The notes under the pieces were generated by a model, which had not been told where the DNA came from, searched no databases, and saw only the letters and a list, made by a program, of their open reading frames with translations. Positions 39,143 through 47,282 of a stretch of DNA of 64,000 bases are shown here, piece after piece. The number at the start of each line of letters is the position of its first letter. Position 1 is the first letter of the stretch. The position numbers and the translations under genes were made by a program. Source of the stretch: an uncultured Collinsella sp. (GTDB lineage: Bacteria; Actinomycetota; Coriobacteriia; Coriobacteriales; Coriobacteriaceae); assembly GCA_947507155.1 (NCBI GenBank), contig CANNOC010000016.1:1-64000 (forward strand). Direction: 5' to 3'.

Positions 39143-41860
39143 TCAGTTGTTATTGCCGCCATCGAGCAATGCCTCAAAATCCTTCGCCTGCATGGGGCGG
39201 TAGTAGAGGAAGCCCTGAGCGTAGCGGGCGCCCATGTGGCGTAGCATGTTCGCCTGCTCATCTGTCTCGACGCCTTCGATTACAATGGGCAGATGGAGCG
39301 ACTGCGCCATCTCGAGCATCGATGACACGATCTGCGCGCTGCGGCCTTGATCGCGGTCGGTGGGCACAAAGGTGCGGTCGAGCTTGATGACGTCGACGTT
39401 GACGTTCTTGAGCATCGCGAGCGTGGACTGACCGGTGCCAAAATCGTCCATATAGGTCGAGAAGCCGCGGGTGTGCAAGTCGGCTGTCAGTTTGTCCACG
39501 GCTTCGGACTCTCCCGTATAAGCCGTCTCGGTGATCTCGATGCGCATGAGCTCGGGCGGCAGGTTGTATTGGGCGGCGAGCGATCCCATATGCTCGGCAA
39601 CGTCGCAGGCAAGAATGTCCACGCGAGACACATTAAGCGAGACCGGAACCACGCGAAGACCGCGATCGAGACACTCGCGAAGCCATATGGCGACACCCTG
39701 CCAAATGTACTTGTCGAGCGTCACCACAAAGCCGCTTTCCTCGAGTGCGGGAATAAACGTTGCGGGCGAAATGAGAGAGCCGTCCTTGTCAATCCAGCGC
39801 GTAAGTGCCTCGGCGCCAATGATCTCGCCGGTTTCCATATCGACCTGGGGCTGCAGGTAGTACGTGATGCGGCCATTTGAGAGCGCGTACTGGAACTCGG
39901 TCAGCGTGCGGTGGAACGCAATCTCGTGTTCATATTCTTCGGGGCGGAAAATAGCAATGCGCTCCTTGAAGTCGTTTTTGGCGCGTCGATTGGTAAACAT
40001 GGCCTTTGCCTGCGCATCGATGGTGATCTCCTCATTGGAGTCGATGGGGTAAATGCCCATGGACGGCCAAAAACCTACGCCGTCATCATGCCTGGCTACT
40101 GCCTCGCGAACGCGGTTGTAGATTTGATGGACGGTGATGTGCTTAAAGGGGATGAGTACGCAAAAGTCATCTTGGCCCCAGTACCCTGCGACGCCCATAT
40201 CGGCATTCTCGATGTCCTTGAGGACCGTGCCCACATCGGCGAGTACGCGGTCGCCCTCGGCCTGGCCGTGCCATTCATTAAACAGGCGCATGTGACCCAT
40301 GTCGACGGTGGCGATGCACCAGGTGTCGTCGCGCCTTGCCTCGAGAAATGCGTTGGCGCGCCGCATAAACTCGCTGGGTCGATAGAGGCCCGTGAGCGAG
40401 TCGATACGTTCGGCGATGGCGCTTTTGCGCTCCGCCTCGGGTATGGGGAGGCTGTCGTTGGGAACAAGCCCGCCGGCCGTGCGAAGGCGACGGTCGAGTT
40501 CGCCTAAAACGGCGGTCGCTTGATGGGTTAACTGCTCGTAAAAGGCCGGGACGACAAGGCAGACGGGAGTAATGGTGTCGCCCGCGATTTGAACAGGAGC
40601 GAAAACAGCCTCTTTAAGGTGGCGGGTCAGTTGCTCGAATGCCTCATGGTCCAAATCGTTGCTGAGCGCGACGAACTGGACGCTTCGTGAACGGAAGACC
40701 CGGCTTCTGCCGCGGGTGATCGACAGCATGCGGCCTGCGTATTCGGCAAGCATGTTGTCGACAGCCTCGGCCCCGTAGAGCTCGTTGAGATTCGCCGTGC
40801 CACGAATGCGCACCGCTATAAGCCCCGTCTCGCAGCGGTCGCGACGGCAGGCATCGATAGCGTTGACCAGCATGCGCTGCGTTCCGAGGCCTGTGGCGGC
40901 GTCGACGGTTTCGGCAAGCGAGTGGTTGACGAGTTCGCCGACATAGAGCGAGGGGACATTTCCGTCGCCGTCGATGCGAAACCCGCGAGCACGGCAGAGA
41001 ACGTAGTCACCCGCGGCATTGCGCATGCGGTACTGCATGACGCGGCGGTGTTTGGAGCCGTTAAAGATCTGGTTGATGTCGTTGGCGTAGGCCTCGAGGT
41101 CATCGGGATGGACGCGCGTCTTCCAGAAATCGCGGCAGCTGTCTATGTGCTCCGAAGGAAGACCGAGATCGCGCAAGGCACCTTGCGACCAAAGGGTGCG
41201 GTCCTTGTCCAAGTTCTCGATAAAGAAATAACGGCCCTCGTTGAGCATCGAAAAGGCGTCAAAAATGCGATCGCTTATTTCGAAGTCGTCGGCGTGGACT
41301 TGCGTGATATTGCGCCGATCGAGGTGCATAGCATGACGTAGCTTGTAGTCGTACATGCGATGGTCGGCATCGAGTGTCATGCGATTGGAGGCTTCGCCCA
41401 GGGCGGGGTCGGCGTGTGCCACTCCGTAGCTAAACGAGTGGGGCATCTCGGAATCGTTGTTTTTGAGCAGGATCGTTCGGCAGTGTTCCAGACGTTCGGC
41501 GAGGTCGTCCTCGGTCGCAATCGTAGATAGGATGGCAAACTCGTCGCCTCCCAGACGAAATGCCGCCTCGTCTACCTTCATATACAGCTTGAGATAAAGG
41601 CTTACCTGCAAGATATAGCGGTTGCCCTCGTCATGCCCAAAGACGTCGTTGCAGTGCTTGAGATTGTCGATATCGATGAACGCCATGGTAACGGGGGTGT
41701 CCTGCTCCCAGAGCTCCTCGAGGGAACGGGCAAAGCCGCCACGGTTGCCAAGCCCGGTAAGCTGGTCGGTAAAGGCGGTCCTGATCAGATCCTCCTGACG
41801 CTCGAGAAGGTCACGGACGGTCTTTTCGAGCGTTTCGGTGTAATTGCTGACAGTATCCAT
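39143..41860 (-). CDS. Multi-domain GGDEF-EAL protein
   Basis: 905 residues. An intact GGDEF motif lies at residues 104-108. A PAS-like segment (FWKTRVHPDDLEAYANDI) follows, then a degenerate GGDEF module (FRSRSVQFVAL), a third with GQDDF in place of GGDEF, and an EAL domain. The EAL motif is at residue 684, with DDFGTG, VIKLDRTF and EGVET also kept. The protein could both make and hydrolyse c-di-GMP. The start has only a weak ribosome site (AGAAAG, eleven bases away). It is upstream of and paralogous to the GGDEF protein at 37486. Confidence 0.87.
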   Translation of the reverse strand: MDTVSNYTETLEKTVRDLLERQEDLIRTAFTDQLTGLGNRGGFARSLEELWEQDTPVTMAFIDIDNLKHCNDVFGHDEGNRYILQVSLYLKLYMKVDEAAFRLGGDEFAILSTIATEDDLAERLEHCRTILLKNNDSEMPHSFSYGVAHADPALGEASNRMTLDADHRMYDYKLRHAMHLDRRNITQVHADDFEISDRIFDAFSMLNEGRYFFIENLDKDRTLWSQGALRDLGLPSEHIDSCRDFWKTRVHPDDLEAYANDINQIFNGSKHRRVMQYRMRNAAGDYVLCRARGFRIDGDGNVPSLYVGELVNHSLAETVDAATGLGTQRMLVNAIDACRRDRCETGLIAVRIRGTANLNELYGAEAVDNMLAEYAGRMLSITRGRSRVFRSRSVQFVALSNDLDHEAFEQLTRHLKEAVFAPVQIAGDTITPVCLVVPAFYEQLTHQATAVLGELDRRLRTAGGLVPNDSLPIPEAERKSAIAERIDSLTGLYRPSEFMRRANAFLEARRDDTWCIATVDMGHMRLFNEWHGQAEGDRVLADVGTVLKDIENADMGVAGYWGQDDFCVLIPFKHITVHQIYNRVREAVARHDDGVGFWPSMGIYPIDSNEEITIDAQAKAMFTNRRAKNDFKERIAIFRPEEYEHEIAFHRTLTEFQYALSNGRITYYLQPQVDMETGEIIGAEALTRWIDKDGSLISPATFIPALEESGFVVTLDKYIWQGVAIWLRECLDRGLRVVPVSLNVSRVDILACDVAEHMGSLAAQYNLPPELMRIEITETAYTGESEAVDKLTADLHTRGFSTYMDDFGTGQSTLAMLKNVNVDVIKLDRTFVPTDRDQGRSAQIVSSMLEMAQSLHLPIVIEGVETDEQANMLRHMGARYAQGFLYYRPMQAKDFEALLDGGNNN

Positions 41861-42197
41861 GTTCTAAGCGGCTTTCTGAAGTCGGGGCGGATTGCGTCGG
41901 GCGAGCTCGTCGTGTACACGCGTCGTTGCTCAGCGTTTTGCGTGTATCCAGGCCCCCGCCTTGCTGCGTTGTTGGGTTACTTTGCCGGCTAATGTTCGCT
42001 GTTGATAACTGCTGAGTAGTATAAACAACAGTAATAAACAACAGTACAAAATTATATAGGGGTGCACATGCTGTGGGTGGCTATTATTCGACAAACGGCA
42101 GCGCGATGATGCGATGTTCGATAAAAATGCGACTGGGGCGGTATATGTTGACGGGTATACTTGTTCCGTTTGAATTTGTGGGGATGGAGATGGTCGC
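41861..42197. other. Divergent intergenic region with a 13-bp tandem repeat
   Basis: The gap between the GGDEF-EAL and patatin genes holds ATAAACAACAGTA twice in direct tandem (42021-42033 and 42034-42046) in an AT-rich stretch. TTGACG at 42148-42153 is a possible -35 for patatin. Nothing else is recognisable. Confidence 0.4.
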
Positions 42198-43067
42198 ATG
42201 GCACAGCCAACTATGACGCGCACGGTGGGGCTCGCGCTCGAGGGAGGCGGCTACCGCGGTATGTATACGGCGGGCGTGCTCGACGTTTGGATGGAGCACG
42301 GTTTGACCTGCGACCATATGGTGGGCGTCTCGGCGGGCGCGGCGTTTGGCTACAATTTTAAATCGCGCCAGATCGGCCGTGCCATTCGCTATAACAAGGC
42401 CTATTGTGCCGATAAGCGCTATGCGGGTGTAGCAAGCTGGCTGCGGACCGGCGATATGTTCAATGCCGATTTTGCCTATCACGAGGTGCCTATCGAGCGC
42501 GATCCCATTGACTTGGAGGCGTATCGCGCCTGTCCCATGCGGTTTACGTGCGTGTGCACCGATATCGAGACGGGCAAGGCCGTCTACCATGACCTGCCTT
42601 ATGGCGACGAGCGGGATATCGAGTGGATCCGGGCATCGTCGGCGATTCCCGTGGCGACGCGTCCCGTTGCTATTGACGGGCATAAGTATCTGGATGGTGG
42701 CGTGGCTGATTCTATTCCCAGTGCATGGCTGTTTGCGCAGGGGTATGACCGCAATATCGTGGTGCTCACGCAGCCGGCGGGCTTTGTGAAGCAGCCCAAC
42801 AGCGTGATGCCCATGCTGCGTCGCGCGTTCCGTCACTATCCGGAGTTTGTCGCAGCGCTTGAGCATCGGCATGAGGTCTACAATGCCACGCTCGATGACT
42901 TGGCACGTCGTGAGGCTGCCGGCGAAATCTTTGTGGTGCGGCCGAGCGAATCGGTGAAAGTGCCGTCGCTGTGCCGCGAGCCCGATGAACTCGAACGCAT
43001 CTATCAGATCGGCCGCCGCGATGCGGAGGCAACCTTGCCGGCACTGGAGACATATCTGGCAGGGTAG
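42198..43067 (+). CDS. Patatin-like phospholipase
   Basis: 289 residues of the bacterial patatin family. The oxyanion glycine motif is ALEGGGYRGMYTAG, the nucleophile is in GVSAG, and the catalytic Asp is in DGGVADSIP, which together make the Ser-Asp dyad. The lack of a signal peptide suggests a cytoplasmic or secreted-by-other-means lipase. GGAG precedes the start. It stands alone between the GGDEF-EAL gene and the thiamine operon, which is on the other strand. Confidence 0.88.
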   Translation: MAQPTMTRTVGLALEGGGYRGMYTAGVLDVWMEHGLTCDHMVGVSAGAAFGYNFKSRQIGRAIRYNKAYCADKRYAGVASWLRTGDMFNADFAYHEVPIERDPIDLEAYRACPMRFTCVCTDIETGKAVYHDLPYGDERDIEWIRASSAIPVATRPVAIDGHKYLDGGVADSIPSAWLFAQGYDRNIVVLTQPAGFVKQPNSVMPMLRRAFRHYPEFVAALEHRHEVYNATLDDLARREAAGEIFVVRPSESVKVPSLCREPDELERIYQIGRRDAEATLPALETYLAG

Positions 43068-43179
43068 AGGCTGCTGCCGCCATCTCGGCGGGAAGCGCAT
43101 CCCGGAATGGAGGTCCAAACTGGGATGCGCTTTCCATCGCTGAAGATATGAGGCCGCGAATCGGCTGCTCGGCTTATGC

Positions 43180-43875
43180 CTATGCCTGCCGCCAGGTATC
43201 GACGAGCTCCTTGGCCGCGGCGTAGGGGTCGTCGGCACTGCAGACGGCGCTCACCACAAAGAAGCCATCGACGCCGGTGGCCTTGAGCTGCGGCAAGTCG
43301 GCCGTCTTGACGCCGCCGCCCACCACGATGGGCACGGGGCTTGCCGCGTGGAGTGCGGCCAGGTCCTCAAAGCTCTTGGTGATGATAGAGCCGTCGGCCG
43401 CGCGTCCGCAGTCGCGCTTGGTCTCGGTCTCGTGGAGCGGGCCGATGCCCAGGTAGTCGACTAGGCTCATGTCGGCGGTTTTGACGTACTCGAGCATCTC
43501 CTCGCAGCGGGCCGAAAGGCCCACGATGGCGTCGGGGCCCAAAAGTTTGCGGCAGACCTCGACGGGAATATCGCTCTGGCCTACATGCACGCCGTCGACA
43601 GCGATGCCCTGTTCGCGCGCGGCGAGTACGCAGTCCAGGCGGTCGTCGATCAGCAGGGCGACCTGACCGGTCTTGCCGGCCTGTGCGATTGCCTGCGCGG
43701 CGTCGCCAGTCAGCGCGATGATCTCGCGGGCACTTGCCACCTTGGAGCGCACCTGGATGCAGGTAAAGCCTGCGTCGAGTGCCTGGGCCACTACATCGCC
43801 CACGGGGCGACCGAGCGTATTTTCGGGGCCGAGTACCAGATAGGCCGAGATATCAAGGTTGTCGCGGATGCTCAT
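43180..43875 (-). CDS. thiE: Thiamine-phosphate synthase
   Basis: 231 residues. ThiE joins HMP-pyrophosphate and thiazole phosphate to form thiamine phosphate. The beta-alpha barrel shows IQVRSKVASAREI, LIDDRLDCVLA, GVHVGQSD and the phosphate-binding PIVVGGGVKTADL, all ThiE motifs. AGGAGGAAG precedes the start, which overlaps the stop of the preceding gene by four bases (ATGA). It is last in the riboswitch-controlled thiM operon. Confidence 0.92.
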   Translation of the reverse strand: MSIRDNLDISAYLVLGPENTLGRPVGDVVAQALDAGFTCIQVRSKVASAREIIALTGDAAQAIAQAGKTGQVALLIDDRLDCVLAAREQGIAVDGVHVGQSDIPVEVCRKLLGPDAIVGLSARCEEMLEYVKTADMSLVDYLGIGPLHETETKRDCGRAADGSIITKSFEDLAALHAASPVPIVVGGGVKTADLPQLKATGVDGFFVVSAVCSADDPYAAAKELVDTWRQA

Positions 43876-44213
43876 CGTGCTTCCTCCTGTTTCTTGATCT
43901 GTGCTTCCATGCGCTCGAGTTTGCCGGTCATGGTGTCGGTAAATCCGGGTCGAATATCGGCCTTGAGCACGACTTCGGTGCGGATGCCCTTGCTCGCCAA
44001 CACAAAGGTTGCGTCGCGCACGACCTGCATGACCTCGTCCCAGTCGCCCTCGATCTCGGTGAACATCGAGGTGGTGCGGTTGGGAAGGCCGCTCTCGCGA
44101 ATAACACGCACGACCTCGGCGACCTCGGCGGAGAGTTCATCGCCGGTGCCGCACGGGGCGATGGCCACGGCGACGAGCGTGTTCATGCCGGTATTGGTTG
44201 CAGGCTCGGACAT
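43872..44213 (-). CDS. Thiamine-binding MTH1187/YkoF-type protein
   Basis: 113 residues of the MTH1187 (DUF77) family. LVAVAIAPCGTGDELSAEVA and MFTEIEGDWDEVMQVVRDAT fit its ferredoxin-like fold, and members bind thiamine or its pyrimidine. Its place between thiM (three-base gap) and thiE (four-base overlap) supports a role in thiamine or HMP salvage. GAGGAGGC lies at the end of thiM. The exact ligand is inferred. Confidence 0.85.
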   Translation of the reverse strand: MSEPATNTGMNTLVAVAIAPCGTGDELSAEVAEVVRVIRESGLPNRTTSMFTEIEGDWDEVMQVVRDATFVLASKGIRTEVVLKADIRPGFTDTMTGKLERMEAQIKKQEEAR

Positions 44214-44216
44214 GGC

Positions 44217-45056
44217 CTATGCCTCCTCGAGCTCGAGCTGGTTGTCGGCAATATCCTGGGCGGTTGCGCGGTAGAGCTCGTCGATAAAGGCGACCTTAAA
44301 GCTTGCCGGGGCATCGGCGACGGCGGCGGCACGCGTGCCGGCAACGTTGTAGACGGCGGTGCCGCAGACGGCTGCCGTAAACGGGTCGGCGGCGCAGGCG
44401 TACACGGCCAGCACGCCGCCCTGCGAGCAGCCGCAGCCGGTGATCTTGGACATGAGCGGGCTGCCGCCGTGGGACTTGGCCACGGTCGTGCCGTCGGTAA
44501 TCAGGTCGACTTCGCCCGAGACGACCACGGCGCCGCCGGTGTAGCGGGCGAGCGCCACGGCGGCATCGCGGGCGGCGTCGACCGTGTCGGTGGTATCGAC
44601 GCCGCGTACGCGGCTCAGATCGGCCGCCTCGCCCTCAAGACCCCACAGGCCGGCGAGCGCAATGATCTCGGAGGCATTGCCGCGCACGATGGCGGGCTTG
44701 TACTGCTTGAGCTCGTTTACCAACTGGGTGCGCAGGCTACCGATGCCCAGGCCCACCGGATCGAGCACCCAGGGCTTGCCGGCGTCGTGTGCCGCCTTGG
44801 CCGCGCGGGGAATCGTCTGCTCGTAGATGGGGAAGAGCGTGCCCATATTGAGATAGATGGCGCCGCCGCCGGCAACGAGTGCCTCGCCCTCGTCGGGCAG
44901 ATAGACCATGGCGGCCGAACCGCCCACGGCGAGCTGCGCATTGGCGACAAAGTCGATCGTCACCGTGTTGGTGATGGAGCCGGCCATCGGATTGGTGGCG
45001 CGAATCTCCTCCACGGCCTTGACCATATGTTGCTTAAGCTGTTCCGAATCAATCAC
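44217..45056 (-). CDS. thiM: Hydroxyethylthiazole kinase
   Basis: 279 residues of ThiM, which phosphorylates the thiazole alcohol in thiamine salvage. SITNTVTIDFVANAQLAVGG is the substrate region, GNASEI the nucleotide site, and GCGCSQGGVLA the anion hole/catalytic motif. Translation starts at the GTG at 45056, with AAGGAGG upstream; longer forms would read through the riboswitch terminator. It heads the thiM / MTH1187 / thiE operon, controlled by the TPP element at 45113-45216. No thiC or thiD is in the window, so this looks like salvage plus coupling. Confidence 0.92.
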   Translation of the reverse strand: MIDSEQLKQHMVKAVEEIRATNPMAGSITNTVTIDFVANAQLAVGGSAAMVYLPDEGEALVAGGGAIYLNMGTLFPIYEQTIPRAAKAAHDAGKPWVLDPVGLGIGSLRTQLVNELKQYKPAIVRGNASEIIALAGLWGLEGEAADLSRVRGVDTTDTVDAARDAAVALARYTGGAVVVSGEVDLITDGTTVAKSHGGSPLMSKITGCGCSQGGVLAVYACAADPFTAAVCGTAVYNVAGTRAAAVADAPASFKVAFIDELYRATAQDIADNQLELEEA

Positions 45057-45077
45057 TGCACATGCCTCCTTGGCATA

Positions 45078-45108
45078 GAAAAGGGGCGCTGTGCATAGAC
45101 AGCGCCCC
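45078..45108 (-). terminator. Regulated terminator of the TPP riboswitch
   Basis: On the minus strand, GGGGCGCTGT and ACAGCGCCCC (arms 45083-45092 and 45099-45108) form a 10-bp stem with T just after it. It lies between the riboswitch aptamer and the thiM start, the usual place for a transcription-attenuation platform. Confidence 0.85.
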
Positions 45109-45112
45109 TGTA

Positions 45113-45216
45113 AAGGCGGCATGCTCCCTACGCCAGCATTAACTGACAGGTTCAAAGGATTGGGCCCCATGCCCTCTCAGCCTTGTGGTTTGCACCGCCG
45201 GCACTCCCGCATCGAA
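45113..45216 (-). ncRNA. TPP riboswitch (THI element)
   Basis: The minus strand shows the conserved aptamer segments in order: GCGGGAGTGCC, CTGAGAGGG (45172-45180), TGAACCTG (45147-45154), then GTAGGGA before the terminator. These are the strongly conserved parts of the thiamine pyrophosphate riboswitch, which shuts off transcription when TPP is bound. It lies directly upstream of thiM. Confidence 0.93.
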
Positions 45217-45229
45217 TCTGTTGTTCCCT

Positions 45230-45235
45230 ATACTA
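45230..45235 (-). promoter_or_regulatory. Candidate -10 box for the thiamine operon
   Basis: TAGTAT on the minus strand lies about 15 bases before the riboswitch aptamer. A clear -35 was not seen at 17-bp spacing. Confidence 0.45.
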
Positions 45236-45239
45236 GCGC

Positions 45240-45274
45240 ACCTGCCAAAAAGGGACAGGTTTATTTTGGCAGGT
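45240..45274. repeat. Palindrome with AAAAAGGGACAGG core
   Basis: ACCTGCCAAAA (45240-45250) pairs with TTTTGGCAGGT (45264-45274). The element is nearly identical to 20434-20470. It sits between the thiamine promoter and the HAD gene, not after a stop codon. Confidence 0.75.
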
Positions 45275-45311
45275 CGTTACAATAGGTAGGACCGATACGA
45301 ATGGGGGCCTT

Positions 45312-46220
45312 ATGATTAAACTTGTGCTGACCGATATGGACGATACGCTGATTCCAGCCGGGCATGACGGCGCCAGCGACTACGCCATCGAGGGCATTCA
45401 TGCCATGCAGGCGGCGGGTCTGCACTTTGGCCCGGTTTCGGGTCGCCAGCCGTCCGCGATGGGTTGGATGTTCAAAAATCGTTCCGAGTGCTTTTCGACT
45501 GGCGCGTTCTGTAACGGACAGGTCGTGTTTGTGGACGGCGAGGCGGTAGCCTCGCATGCGACCGGCAACGCCGCCCTTATGCGTTTGGCTGACTACTTGG
45601 AGCAAGAGACCGACGATACGTACCTGAAGGTCTACAGCCTGGGTGATGATTTTTGGGACAACGATGCCTATTGCGTGACGAGCGATCCCGAGCGCGTGCG
45701 TCGCACCATGGAGTCGGGCGGCAACGCGTGGCTCAAAGGCGAAGAGGCCCCGTGCCGTCCCGTCGTCGATGAGACGCCGGTGTTTAAGGCGAATATCTGG
45801 AGTGCCCGTTCACGTGAGGAGCTCGCGGAGCTACGCGAGCGCGTTGCTGCTGAGGTGCCGGAACTCTCGCTTGTGTTTCCCAACAACCGTGTGCGCCTGT
45901 TTGACATCCTTCCGGCCGGTTGGGACAAGGGCTGCGCTGCGCTGGAGCTGGCGCGCGCTTTGGGCCTGACGCCCGATGAGGTGGCCGTATTTGGCGATTC
46001 CGATAACGATTTGCCCATGATCGATGCCGTTCCCAACTCCGTTGCAGTCGCCAATGCCAACGAGGCCGTCACGGCTGCCGCGCGCTGGCATATCGGCGCT
46101 GCGGCAGACGATGCGGTCGCCGGGGCTCTGCATCAGATTGCCGCCTGTGCCGCGACGGGGGAGATGCCGCCGTTTATGCGTCAGATGGACGCGGCGGGTC
46201 TTGGCATCACGAACGTCTAG
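45312..46220 (+). CDS. Cof-type HAD-IIB hydrolase
   Basis: 302 residues of the haloacid-dehalogenase superfamily. Motif I is DMDDTL, motif II is near FGPVSGRQ, the cap follows, and motif IV GDSDNDLPMIDAV is intact. Cof-type enzymes dephosphorylate sugar phosphates, HMP-PP or flavin intermediates. Its proximity to the thiamine operon makes an HMP-related role possible but unproven. GGGGG precedes the start. The LysR gene follows after ten bases and is probably co-transcribed. Confidence 0.88.
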   Translation: MIKLVLTDMDDTLIPAGHDGASDYAIEGIHAMQAAGLHFGPVSGRQPSAMGWMFKNRSECFSTGAFCNGQVVFVDGEAVASHATGNAALMRLADYLEQETDDTYLKVYSLGDDFWDNDAYCVTSDPERVRRTMESGGNAWLKGEEAPCRPVVDETPVFKANIWSARSREELAELRERVAAEVPELSLVFPNNRVRLFDILPAGWDKGCAALELARALGLTPDEVAVFGDSDNDLPMIDAVPNSVAVANANEAVTAAARWHIGAAADDAVAGALHQIAACAATGEMPPFMRQMDAAGLGITNV

Positions 46221-46230
46221 GGAGAAAGCC

Positions 46231-47127
46231 ATGAAGCTTCAGCAGCTCAGGTATGTCGTCAAAGTTGCCGAATGCGGCAGCATCACCGAGGCCTCGCGCC
46301 GGCTCTTTGTGTCGCAGCCTTCGATTACCGCATCGATTCGCGATCTCGAAAACGAGATGGGTGTGCACATCTTTGAGCGCACCAACAAGGGCGTCATTGT
46401 GTCCGAGGAGGGCGAGACCTTCTTGGGCTACGCGCGACAGGTGCTCGACCAGGCCGATCTGCTCGAAGGCAAGTACAAGGGCGCGTCCGAGCAGGTGCCG
46501 CACTTTAGTGTGAGCTGCCAGCATTATTCCTTTGCCGTTAATGCGTTTGTCGATGTGATCCGTGAGTTCGATGCCGCGCGCTACGACTTTACCCTGCGCG
46601 AGGAGCAAACCCACGAGATTATCGAGGACGTCGCACATATGAAAAGCGAACTGGGCATCCTGTACTTATCCGAGCATAACCGCGAGGTTATCGAGCGCAT
46701 GCTCGCCGCCAACGAGCTCGTATTCGAGGGACTCTTCTGCGCCACGCCACATGTCTTTGTATGCGCCGACCATCCACTGGCGGACCGTGCCAGCGTGACG
46801 CTCGAGGACTTGGAAGACTACCCGTTCCTGTCCTATGAGCAGGGCAGCTATAACTCGTTCTACTATTCCGAGGAACTGACCTCGACGTTTGAGCGCCGCA
46901 AGAATATCCGCGTGCGCGACCGTGCGACGCTGTTCAACCTGGCTATGGGCCTTAACGGTTACACGGTGTGTTCGGGTGTGATCAGCCATGAACTTAACGG
47001 CCCCGGTATTATCTCGATTCCGCTCGATGTGGACGAGTACATGGAGATCGGCATCATTACGCGCAAGAACACGACGCTCACACGCTACGGCCAAGCCTAT
47101 ATCGACGCGATTCGTCAGCATATCTAG
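46231..47127 (+). CDS. LysR-family regulator, likely controlling the methionine synthase gene
   Basis: 298 residues. The helix-turn-helix reads GSITEASRRLFVSQPSITASIRDLE, followed by the LysR effector domain. Its sequence (KLQQLRYVVKVAE) resembles the CysB/MetR-like group. It lies just upstream of the MetE-like gene at 47283, and a GATATAG-N7-CTATATC palindrome (47175-47195) lies in the gap. A methionine-pathway role is inferred from that. GGGAG precedes the start. Confidence 0.88.
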   Translation: MKLQQLRYVVKVAECGSITEASRRLFVSQPSITASIRDLENEMGVHIFERTNKGVIVSEEGETFLGYARQVLDQADLLEGKYKGASEQVPHFSVSCQHYSFAVNAFVDVIREFDAARYDFTLREEQTHEIIEDVAHMKSELGILYLSEHNREVIERMLAANELVFEGLFCATPHVFVCADHPLADRASVTLEDLEDYPFLSYEQGSYNSFYYSEELTSTFERRKNIRVRDRATLFNLAMGLNGYTVCSGVISHELNGPGIISIPLDVDEYMEIGIITRKNTTLTRYGQAYIDAIRQHI

Positions 47128-47174
47128 GCTGCTACATTCTGCACGGGTCAAATCTCTTTATGGCAGTCCAGGCT

Positions 47175-47195
47175 GATATAGGAAACATCTATATC
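47175..47195. promoter_or_regulatory. Candidate LysR operator upstream of the methionine synthase gene
   Basis: GATATAG and CTATATC form perfect 7-bp arms around seven bases, containing the T-N11-A pattern of LysR sites. It lies between the LysR gene and the MetE-like gene. Confidence 0.5.
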
Positions 47196-47282
47196 AAACT
47201 GTTATAAACGTATATTTTACGATGGCCATATGAGCGCTCATACTCTGTCCCAGTAAAGCAACCAATGCAAAGGGAGATATCT

